Source: Euonymus europaeus (lineage: Eukaryota; Streptophyta; Magnoliopsida; Celastrales; Celastraceae). Taken from it: a stretch of 64,000 nt of DNA. Both the position numbers and the translations under genes were made by a program. The notes beneath the pieces are model-generated. The model saw only the letters and a list, made by a program, of their open reading frames with translations. It had not been told where the DNA came from and did no database searches. This document shows positions 53,343 through 62,500 of the stretch, one piece after another (positions within the stretch are counted from its first letter, which is position 1; each line of letters begins with the position of its first letter). Where the stretch lies: assembly GCA_963580455.1 (NCBI GenBank), contig OY756965.1, positions 8,568,501 through 8,632,500 of the forward strand, read 5' to 3'.

Positions 53343-53355
53343 TCCTCCCCCCCTT
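53343..53355 (-). promoter_or_regulatory. Polypurine tract
   Basis: On the minus strand the 13 bases before the 3' LTR read AAGGGGGGGAGGA, entirely purine and directly abutting TGTGAA. This is the expected position and composition of the plus-strand DNA priming site used in reverse transcription. Confidence 0.9.
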
Positions 53356-53380
53356 AATAAAATTTCGTCCCGAAATTTAA

Positions 53381-54925
53381 CTACACACACGTACCTGAAT
53401 CTCCGAACAACTCCGGGTACCTTTCCTTCATTCGAGACTCCAACTCCCAAGTTGCTTCTTCAACTCCGTGGTACATCCACATCACTTTTACCAATGGTAT
53501 CACACTCGACCTCGTGACCTTGTTCTGTCGGTCTAGAATCTTCACCGGGTGAAGAGTGTAGCTCCCATCTTCCTCAACTTCCAACGTAGTCCAATCTATC
53601 ACATGCGACGGATCCGGCTCATATTTTCGAAGCATAGATACATGGTTTACATTGTGAACCTTCTCTAACTTCGGTGGAAGTGCCAAACGGTACGCCACCG
53701 GTCCAACTGTCTCCAAAATCTCAAATGGCCCCACAAACCTCGGTGCCAACTTCCCATGCTTGCTATATCTCTGAATTCCCCGTCTCGGACTAACCTTCAA
53801 GAAAACCTTATCGCCTACAGCGAACTCCAAAGGTCTCCTCCTCCGGTCAGCATAAGACTTCTGCCGGCTCTGTGCGGTGATCAACCGCTTCCGTATCTCA
53901 TCAACTCTCTCTCGTGCTTCTTTGACCATCTCCGGTCCTGACACAACTTTCTCCCCAACCTCTGCCCAACACAAAGGCGACCTACAAGGCCTCCCGTAGA
54001 GCGCCTCGTAAGGTGCCATCCCGATACTACTTTGGAAAGAGTTGTTATACACAAACTCCGCCAAATGTAAGTACCGATCCCAACTTCCTCCTAAATCAAC
54101 TACACATGCCCGTAGCATATCCTCCAAAACCTGTATGGTTCTCTCACTCTGTCCATCACTTTGAGGATGATATGCTGTAGAGAAATCCAACTTCGTTCCC
54201 AATGCCTCCTGTAAACTACTCCAGAATCTACCTGTGAACCTCGGGTCTCGGTCCGACACAATAGATAATGGAATTCCGTGAAGTCTCACAATCTCCTTGA
54301 CATACATAGTACTCAAGGTTTCCAATGAATCCGTCTTGTTCATGGGTAAGAAGTGTGCAGACTTAGTTAATCTGTCCACTATCACCCAAACCGCATCATG
54401 CCTCCTCTGAGTCATTGGCAATGCCGTCACAAAGTCCATTGTGATCTTCTCCCACTTCCATTCAGCTACTGGTAATGGTTGCAACAATCCAGCTGGTCTC
54501 TGATGTTCTGCCTTCACTTGTTGGCAAGTAAGACACTTCGTCACAAATCTAGCAACATCGGCCTTCATACCCTTCCACCAGAAATTCTGCTTCAAGTCTC
54601 GGTACATCTTCGTACCCCCGGGATGCATAGCAAACCAAGAATGATGTGCTTCCCTTAGAATCTCCTGTCTCAACTCATCATCTTCGGGAACCACTAACCT
54701 TCCCGCATATCGTACTCCACCATCATTCCCTCGAACCCATCCAAGACTCTCATCAATCACATCAAATGTATGATCTCCGTTTTGTGCATCTATAACCTTC
54801 TGAACCATCATAGGTCTCGAAGTCATAGAACACAAATGCACCTTTTCCTCTTGACTCCTCAACTCCAATCCAAACTCATTGATTGTCTCCACAATTTTTC
54901 CACTCATGCATGAATAGGCTAGCAA
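53381..54925 (-). pseudogene. Integrase with chromodomain-like tail (pol, C-terminal part)
   Basis: A 514-codon frame encodes the integrase that inserts element DNA into the host genome. The zinc-binding HHCC motif is visible (H94 or H95, H101, C131, C134). The catalytic D,D(35)E residues are D164, D225 and E261, in the contexts TMDFV, SDRDP and SDGQSER. A GPF module (about 399-401) starts the C-terminal domain, and residues 459-507 (PVKILD...EEATWELE...YPELF) resemble the chromodomain of plant chromoviruses, which is thought to steer integration to heterochromatin. The frame ends 25 nt before the polypurine tract. Its first roughly 10 codons are out of frame with RNase H upstream: the frame changes in an A5 run at about 54895-54899, so it is not connected to the rest of pol. 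All catalytic residues I can place are present. Confidence 0.93.
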
Positions 54926-55217
54926 CTCTCTGCTTCCTACTCAATGCATCCGCAACCACATTTGCTTTACCAGGATGGTATTGCAAATTAAAATCAAAAT
55001 CCTCCAAGTACTCCATCCACCGCCTTTGCCGTAAGTTCAACTCTTTTTGGGTGAATAGGTACTTGAGGCTTTTGTGATCCGAGAACACCTCAAACGTCTC
55101 TCCGTAGAGATAGTACCTCCACTGCTTAAGAGCAAATACCACTGCCGCCAACTCCAGATCATGCACTGGATAATTCCTCTCATGTGTCTTTAGCAACCTT
55201 GAACCATACTCTATCAC
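54876..55217 (-). pseudogene. RNase H, C-terminal part (pol fragment)
   Basis: This 113-codon frame continues pol directly after an in-frame TGA. RNase H removes the RNA strand of RNA/DNA hybrids during reverse transcription. Catalytic acidic residues are visible at E22 (DLELAAV), D47 (FSDHKS) and D90 (VADALSR). The first, D459 in YCDASG, lies in the preceding frame. The apparent GTG start is only the codon after the stop, not a real start. The frame runs out of phase with integrase at an A5 run near 54895-54899 and terminates at 54876. Confidence 0.9.
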
Positions 55218-55220
55218 TCA
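55218..55220 (-). other. In-frame stop codon interrupting RNase H
   Basis: TGA on the minus strand falls between QQG and VIEYGS, in the middle of the RNase H fold. Related elements usually have arginine (CGA) here, so a single C-to-T transition at a CpG would explain it. That reconstruction is inference from family knowledge. Confidence 0.8.
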
Positions 55221-56639
55221 GCCCTGTTGCATCAACACACAACCTAAACCGACTCCAGACGCATCGCAATACACCTGATAGCCAACATTCCTCTCCGGAA
55301 CTACTAACACTGGAGGTGTTGTCAACCTCTTCTTCAACTCTTCAAATGCGGCCTCACATTCGTCTGTCCACACAAACGGTGTACCCTTCTTCGTGAGCTG
55401 CATCATCGGCGAAGCAACTCTTGAGAAGTCCTCAATAAACCTCCGGTAGTAACCTGCCAACCCTAGGAAACTCCGGATCTCCGTCACATTCTTTGGTCTT
55501 TCCCAACTCAAAACCGACTCAACTTTGGAGTAATCAACCGCTATGCCTTCTTGAGTGATCACATGGCCTAGGAACTTCACCTCCGTGGTCCAAAATTCAC
55601 ACTTACTCAATTTAGCATACAGTTGATTCTCCCTCAATGTCTGTAACACTACCTTCAAATGTTCCTCATGCTCTTCCTCCGTAGGAGAATAAATCAATAT
55701 ATCATCTATAAAAACCACCACAAAGTTATCCAAAAACGGTCTAAGAACCCTTTGCATTAGGTCCATGAACACCGCTGGGGCATTTGTCAACCCAAACGGC
55801 ATCACAAGAAACTCATAATGCCCATAACGAGTTCTAAACACTGTTTTCTGGATATCCTCATCCTTAATTCTCAACTGATGATAACCCGACCTCAAATCAA
55901 TCTTAGAGAAATGTCTAGCACCTCTCAATTGGTCAAACAAATCATTGATCCTAGGCAATGGATACTTACTCCTCACTGTAACCTTATTCAACTGCCTATA
56001 ATCAATACACATCCTCAAACTTCCGTCTTTCTTCTTGACGAACAACACCGGTGCTCCCCACGGGGACACACTCGGTCTAATGAATCCCAAGTCTAACAAC
56101 TCTTCTAACTGAGTACTCAACTCTTTCAACTCTGCTGGAGCCATCCGATACGGCGGAATCGAAATCAGCTTGACATTCAGATGCAACTCAATAGCAAAGT
56201 CAATTTCCCTCTTCGGAGGTAATCCCGGAAACTCCTCCGGAAATACATCCATAAATTCTTCCATTACCCTAATCACGGTAGCTACATCTTCCTTAGGAGC
56301 CGAACTCACCAAACTCGCAACTCTACAATCTTTGTACGAAGGATTATCCATGAAATGTGGGCATGGAATCCTCTTCGATCCCCTCAACTGAATCACTCCT
56401 CCCTCGGGTACTCTAAGAGTAATCTTCCTCTCCCAGAAGTCAAGCAACCCTTGGTGCTTCGTCAACCAATCAACTCCAAGAATCACATCAAAATCCTGGA
56501 AATCTAATACAAACAAGTCGGCTTTCAGAGATATTTCTCCAAACCGACACTCACAACCGAACACTACTCCCTCCAACATGGTAAAGTGTCTGAATGGTAA
56601 GGACACCGTAAACATTCTCCTAATCGGCAAAATCTCCAC
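55218..56639 (-). pseudogene. Protease end, reverse transcriptase and RNase H start (pol fragment)
   Basis: A 473-codon frame covers the end of the aspartic protease (ILGVDW at 54-59), the full reverse transcriptase (about 140-400) and the first part of RNase H (YCDASG, D459). Reverse transcriptase landmarks are in order: [35 protein letters not shown] with the first catalytic Asp (D248), MPFGLTNAP, and FIDDIL (D312, D313), then FLGH and [12 protein letters not shown] of the thumb/connection. These residues polymerise cDNA from element RNA in the cytoplasm. The 5' end of the frame is a GTG codon after a frameshift in the protease, not a genuine start. The frame ends at a premature TGA in RNase H. 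Apart from the ends, it looks fully conserved. Confidence 0.94.
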
Positions 56640-56740
56640 CGCTAGTGCGTTCGATAACGAACTAGTATTAAACGACGAAGTAGCTCCAAATCACACAAAA
56701 CTCTTGCCCAACTATTCGAAATCAAGAATGTACCTAGGCC
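56640..56740 (-). pseudogene. Aspartic protease N-terminal remnant, frameshifted at the active site
   Basis: Between the gag and RT frames the minus strand still encodes a recognisable protease start: GTFLISNSWARVL is followed by the catalytic Asp codon (56690-56692). The next codon has only two bases (56688-56689) before GGA GCT, so the D-S/T-G-A triad is broken by a one-base deletion and the downstream part (ATSSF...ALAVEILP) continues in another frame. Upstream the remnant joins directly to gag with no linker. The protease normally cleaves the Gag-Pol polyprotein; this copy cannot make it. Confidence 0.82.
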
Positions 56741-57321
56741 ACTCCACTCAGATAATAGGAAACAAACTTCACCCGCCGCTCATCGGGTATCTCTAATGTA
56801 TCCATCCTCATGCTCAACTGATTGAACCACTGCTCCGCCCCCACACCCGTTCCATCTCCAGAAAATGTTGGAGGAGTAGTCCTCCTCAATTGGTCCACCT
56901 CATACATCCCTCTCCCAGCTCTAGGTACTGCTGCTACCTCAGTTGTAGCCTCTGGTACAACTCCCTCAGCACGAGTGCCAGTAGCACCCATTGCCTGAGC
57001 CACTGCCTGAGCTATGGTCTGCGCCTGTGTCTGCACCATACTCATCATAAAACTAGTAAGACTCTCCATCGTCACTGGTTGCCCCCCTGTAGTAACAGGA
57101 GCAACCTGCACCTCAGGTGGTGCCTGCTGATCATCACTCTCCATCGGTAGTCCCTCTTGAACTACCTCTTCCTCTCTCAACTCCGGATCCACATTCGGAA
57201 CCGAATCCTCAGTGCTAGGAGTGCCTCTTATGACACGTTCCACCCCAACACTACGGCCTCTGCCACGAGGTACTACAGTCCCACTCTCGGACCTGGTAGT
57301 TCTACGGGTATTCATCTGCAT
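56734..57321 (-). pseudogene. Gag N-terminal fragment
   Basis: A 195-codon frame starts at ATG 57321 (a second ATG follows two codons later) and ends at TAG 56734-56736. The first half is low-complexity, rich in Arg, Gly, Pro, Gln and Val, as in plant gypsy Gag proteins. Residues about 155-195 (TFSGDGTGVGAEQWFNQL...FVSYYLSG) match the start of the retrotransposon Gag/capsid domain. The rest of the capsid, the CCHC zinc knuckle and the linker to protease are missing, because protease sequence follows within a few bases. Plant chromovirus Gag proteins are usually well over 300 residues, so several hundred bases appear deleted. The shortened Gag would probably not form particles. Confidence 0.85.
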
Positions 57322-57476
57322 GGCAAACAGACAATACCATTTAACCCACTACTCAAACGAGGATTTAAGGGGAAAAGAAAACATACCGGATCAGTAGCAG
57401 TCGTGACATGGCCTGGATATACTACTCTACAACTAGGACCCAACACCCCATATCCTATAAAGTGCCGTAAACCTCC
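57322..57476 (-). other. Untranslated leader of the retrotransposon
   Basis: About 155 nt lie between the primer binding site and the gag ATG. Overlapping short frames here are shadows with no conserved domain. Packaging signals may be present but cannot be recognised by eye. Confidence 0.6.
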
Positions 57477-57487
57477 CTCCGATACCA
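57477..57487 (-). promoter_or_regulatory. Primer binding site for initiator-Met tRNA
   Basis: On the minus strand TGGTATCGGAG begins three bases after the 5' LTR end. It matches TGGTATCAGAG, the complement of the tRNA-iMet 3' end used by most plant LTR elements, at 10 of 11 positions. This is where minus-strand cDNA synthesis starts. Confidence 0.88.
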
Positions 57488-59138
57488 AATTGTCACGCCC
57501 CGTTTCTGGAGACGCGACTGGGTGCTCTCTCCGCACCCTTCCTAGGTCACTAGTGTGAACATTCGGGATCAACCGGAAATCCGGCGGCACCTCCCCGTAT
57601 ATCGGAGAGCGCCCACCTGCATCAGAAACGCAGCAACAACAACATCACACTAGCAACCTAGCAAACATAGGCCTCGGGCCTCAACCACGTGCAATCCTGA
57701 CCCTAGGCCTCAGGCCATCCCACTACCAGCATGCACAAACTGATGGCATCACATATAAATCAACACGCAGATTTATAACACATCAAATATAACCATATAT
57801 CAATATCTACATCCACATACAAGCACCACTGTGCCAAATCGTTATATTCTCTCAACATAGATATACTACATACACCCACATGCATAGAGTATATCTCTAG
57901 CACCCTATTCTACCCAGGGCCATCCATGACACGACCTGCTCACCGATCCGCAGCACCAGTACCTGTACCAGTGTCTCCTGTGGAAGGAAGAAAGTAAAGG
58001 AGTGAGCTAGAAGCTCAGTAGGGTATGAAGTAAACATCAATATAAGCTGAACCAAAGGAAAGTAATGCATCAATATGTTCCTACCACATGAACGTATACT
58101 CAACAATTCACATCAACATTTACCCGGATAACCCCTTCGGAGCATAACAACCACAATGTCATTGCAACTCAATGATATATTGCACGGGAGCAAGCTCACC
58201 ACAACCAACCACTCCTAGGATCATCCGATTGCGTGAACCTATCACGCCCGCACCCCACAAGGCAAGTCACTCTTGACCTTACCCCTAGTGCGTTACCCCA
58301 CATGAGGTTCACGTGACTTGGTGATAACAACCTTCACCTTGCCATCCTCCCATCTGGCTTTCAAGTAACCTAAAGGTTCCCGAGTCCATACCCGAGTCCC
58401 CCATGCATCTCTAATGCATTATGACATGTCATGCCGAATCGATAAGTATATATGAATACCCTATATACTTTACATAACTACCATGATGCATGAATGAAGG
58501 CTCACAACGTGTCCGTAAATGACGGAACACTAATTCGGGTCATGCAACATTCAACATCAAACAATGATCCACACAAGGCTCGTTTCCCCTTAGAAGCAAT
58601 TAAGGCGGAAACTCAAATAATGGCGACCAATGAAGAATAGAAACGATATTTAGGCAACAATATCGAATGATAAAAGAAAGGTTGGAAATCCCCTACCTCG
58701 TGCCGAGCAATTTACCACAAATTCCACAATTACGTTCCTAGGGTTCCGATTTCCCAAACCTAACAATGTGGCGAAACCGAACCCATTCACACATCAATAA
58801 ACAACCAACAACTCATATAAACATCAATTAAAATCAATAAATTCGAAATCACTTACTTCTCTCTCTAGAAAATCCTTCCAAAATCCTCCAACTCACTCCA
58901 AGCTCAACTCAACTCCAAAACACAACCCAATCTACATAAACATCAAAAATCAACCTATAAACAACATATCTAAAGCATAGCACCCAACTCTTCAAGAATC
59001 TAGCAAATCTAGAAAAACCTAGAATTTCCAAAAACTAAGAAAAACTTACCAAAACTCCAAAATCAAGCTTGAATCTTCCTTGATAAGCTTCAAGAGTCAC
59101 CAATCCACAATCCCCAAGCCAAACTCTTGCTAAAACCT

Positions 59139-59175
59139 CCTTCTCTCTCTTCTTCTCTCTCTCTTTCTCTCTCTA
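59139..59175. repeat. CT-rich microsatellite in right LTR
   Basis: This is the counterpart of the CT-rich tract in the left LTR, with no visible length difference between the two. That fits a recent insertion, since such tracts change length quickly. Confidence 0.8.
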
Positions 59176-59244
59176 GTCGGGCTCCCAAAGTTGGAAATGC
59201 CCAGAAATGTCTATTTTCGTTCTTTAAAATCTGATTTCCCGATA

Positions 59245-59442
59245 GCCGTCCGGACGCCCTAAGTGGCCGTCCGGACGGATTACTGTTCCCGTAACCCACT
59301 GCCCTTCCTCTAGGAAAATCCGTCCGGACGACCAATTATCCGTCCGGACGGATTACTGTTCACAGAACTCACTGCCTTGATTCTAGGCAAATCCGTCCGG
59401 ACGCTCAATTATCCGTCCGGACGGATTACTGTTCACAGAACC
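59245..59442. repeat. 73-bp tandem repeat with paired palindromes, right LTR
   Basis: Counterpart of the repeat in the left LTR, offset by 6297 bp and identical by eye, with GTCCGGAC cores near 59248, 59269, 59322, 59342, 59395 and 59415. On the element's strand it lies about 150 to 350 nt into the LTR, in the expected U3 region upstream of any promoter. Confidence 0.85.
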
Positions 59443-59594
59443 CAGTTTGTTTCTCAAATTTATTTTCCGGCTCGGTCTAAGCTTCGATTTGATATATTAC
59501 GGGCCGAGCTCCAAAACTAATTTCTATGATTCCGTACCTCACGGATCATCCGTATTTCGACTCAAAACTAAAATTTTTGGGTTGGGGTTTCACA

Positions 59595-59599
59595 TTTGA
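59595..59599. repeat. Target site duplication, right
   Basis: TTTGA directly after the CA end of the right LTR, identical to 51191-51195. The satellite resumes in phase with GCAACTTCGGACC. Confidence 0.93.
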
Positions 59600-62500
59600 G
59601 CAACTTCGGACCATTAATGTTGCTCGGTGTACACTTTTTATTGTTCTTCTATGTCCAATTTTACGAGTATAAGTTTCCGAGATTATTTCGATGCCAAAAC
59701 AACAACTTTCTATGACAAAAGGACAAAACCGTTAAGGCTTCTCCATAGAGAGAGTTGAGCAACTTTGGACCATTAAAGTTGCTCGGTGTACACTTTTTAT
59801 TGTTCTTTTATGTCAAATTTTACAAGTATAAGATTCCGATATTTTTTCGATTCCAAAACACCAACTTTCTATGACAAATGAACAAAACCGTTGAAAGCTC
59901 CTCCATATAGAGAGTTGAGCAACTTCGGACCATCGAAGTTGCTCGGTGTACACTTTTTATTAATCTTCTATGTCGAATTTTACGAGTATAAGCTTCCTAG
60001 ATTATTTTGATGCCAAAACGACAACTTTCTATGACAAATGGACAAAACCGTTAAAAGCTCGTCCATATAGAGAGTTGAGCAACTTCGGATCATCAAAGTT
60101 GCTCCGTCTACACTTGTTTTTGTTCTTTTATGTCCGATTTTCCGAGTGTAAGTTTTCGTTATTATTTCAATGCCAAAACACCAACTTTCTATGAGAAATG
60201 GACAAAACCGTTAAAAGATCCCAAATAGAGAGAGTTCAGCAACTTCGGACCATCATAGTTGCTCAGTGTACATTTTTTAGTGTTATTCTATGTCCAATTT
60301 TACGAGTATAAGCTTCGTAGATTATTTCAATGCCAAAACACCAACTTCCTATGACAAATGAACAAAACCGTTGAAAGCTCCTCCATATAGAGAGTTGAGG
60401 AACTTCGGACCATCGAAGTTGCTCGGTGTACACTTTTTATTAATCTTCTATGTCTAATTTTACGAGTATAAGCTTCGTAGATTATTTCAATGCCAAAACA
60501 CCAACTTCCTATGACAAATGGACAAAACCGATAAAAGCTCCCAAATAGAGAGAGTTGAGCAACTTCGGACCATCAAAGTTGCTCGGTGTACACTTTGTAT
60601 AGTTCTTCTATGTCCAATTTTACGAGTATAAGCTTCGTAGATTATTTCGATGCCAAAACAACGACTTTCTATTACAAATGGACAAAACCGTTAAAAGCTC
60701 CTCCATAGAGAGAGTTGAGCAACTTCGGACTATCAAAGTTGCTCGGTGTACACTTTTTATTGTTCTTCTATGTCAAATTTTACGAGTATAAGATTCTGAT
60801 ATTTTTTCGATGCCAAAACACCAACTTTCTATGACAAATGGACAAAACCGTTAAAAGCTCCTCCATATAGAGAATTTAGCAACTTCGGACCATCAAAGTT
60901 GCTCGGTGTACACTTTTTAGTGTTCTTCTATGTCCAATTTTACGAGTATAAGCTTCGTAGATTATATAGATGCCAAAACACCAACTTTCTATGACAAATG
61001 GACAAAACCGTTGGAAGCTCCTCCATATAGAGTGTTGAGCAACTTTGGACCATCGAAGTTGCTCGGTGTACACTTTTTATTAATCTTCTATGTCCAATTT
61101 TACGAGTATAAGCTTCCTAGATTATTTTGATGCCAAAACGACAACTTTCTATGACAAATGGACAAAACCGTTAAAAGCTCGTCCATATAGAGAGTTGAGC
61201 AACTTCGGATCATCAATGTTGCTCCGTCTACACTTTTTATTGTTCTTTTATGCCGATTTTCCGAGTATAAGTTTTCGTTATTATTTCAATGCCAAAACAA
61301 CAACTTTCTATGAGAAATGGACAAAACCGTTAAAAGATCCCAAATAGAGAGAGTTCAGCAACTTCGGACCATCAAAGTTGCTCGGTGTACATTTTTTAGT
61401 GTTCTTCTATGTCCAATTTTACGAGTATAAGCTTCGTAGATTATTTCAATGCCAAAACACCAACTTCCTATGACAAATGGACAAAACCGTTAAAAGCTCC
61501 CAAATAGAGAGAGTTGAGCAACTTCGGACCATCAAAGTTGCTCGGTGTACACTTTGTATAGTTCTTCTATGTCCAATTTTACGAGTATAAGCTTCGTAGA
61601 TTATTTCGATGCCAAAACAACGACTTTCTATTACAAATGGCCAAACCGTTAAAAGCTCCTCCATAGAGAGAGTTGAGCAACTTCGGACTATCAAAGTTGC
61701 TCGGTGTACACTTTTTATTGTTCTTCTATGTCAAATTTTACGAGTATAAGATTCTGATATTTTTTCGATGCCAAAACACCAACTTTCTATGACAAATGAA
61801 CAAAACCGTTAAAAGCTCCTCCATATAGAGAGTTGAGCAAATTCGGACCATCAAAGTTTCTCAGTGTACACTTTTTATTGTTCTTCTATGTATAATGTTA
61901 CGAGTATAAGCTTCGCAGATTATTTCGATGCCAAAACAACAACTTTCTATTACAAATGGACAAAACCGTTAAAAGCTCCTCCATAGAGAGAGTTGAGCAA
62001 CTTTGGACCATCAAAGTTGCTCGGTGTACACTTTTTATTGTTCTTTTATGTCAAATTTTACGAGTATAAGATTCTGATATTTTTTCGATTCCAAAACACC
62101 AACTTTCTATGACAAATGGACAAAACCGTTGAAAGCTCCTCCATATAGAGAGTTGAGCAACTTCGGACCATCGTAGTTGCTCGGTGTACACTTTTTATTA
62201 ATCTTCTATGTCCAATGTTACGAGTATAAACTTCGTAGATTATTTCGATGCCAAAACAACAACTTTCAGTTACAAATGGACAAAACCGTTAAAAGCCCCA
62301 CCATAGAGAGAGTTGAGCAACTTCGGACCATCAATGTTGCTCGGTGTACACTTTTTATTGTTCTTCTATGTCCAATTTTACGAGTATAAGCTTCCGAGAT
62401 TATTTCGATGCCAAAACAACAACTTTCTATGACAAAAGGACAAAACCGTTAAAAGCTTCTCCATAGCGAGAGTTGAGCAACTTTGGACCATTAAAGTTGC

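Larger units (their letters stand above)
51196..59594 (-). mobile_element. Ty3/gypsy chromovirus LTR retrotransposon, defective, minus strand
   Basis: This is a full-length 8.4-kb LTR element: TG...CA LTRs of 2147 and 2104 bp, a perfect 5-bp target duplication, a tRNA-iMet primer site, a polypurine tract, and gag, protease, RT, RNase H and integrase sequences. The order PR-RT-RH-IN defines Ty3/gypsy. The chromodomain-like integrase tail defines a chromovirus. Long LTRs and the tail sequence fit the Tekay/Del clade best, but that clade call is inference. Coding is on the minus strand, so the right LTR is the element's 5' LTR. The coding region is disrupted (gag/protease deletion, two frameshifts, one stop), so this copy is non-autonomous. 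It is more GC-rich than the satellite around it. Confidence 0.95.
57491..59594 (-). repeat. Right LTR (the element's 5' LTR), 2104 bp
   Basis: Same ends and content as the left LTR, lacking a 45-bp segment after GGGCCGA (about 59506). Because the element reads on the minus strand, this copy should carry the active promoter. A TATA-like CTATATAC lies at 58461-58468 (GTATATAG on the minus strand) but nothing else supports a transcription start, so I do not annotate one. Confidence 0.94.

Noticed and set aside
53756..57558. Plus-strand frames of 60-130 codons across the element interior
   Set aside because: They are antisense shadows of gag and pol, overlapping strongly conserved RT and integrase motifs on the minus strand.
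51196..59594. Two independent solo LTRs rather than one element
   Set aside because: The two LTRs share one target duplication and enclose PBS, coding domains and PPT in the correct order.
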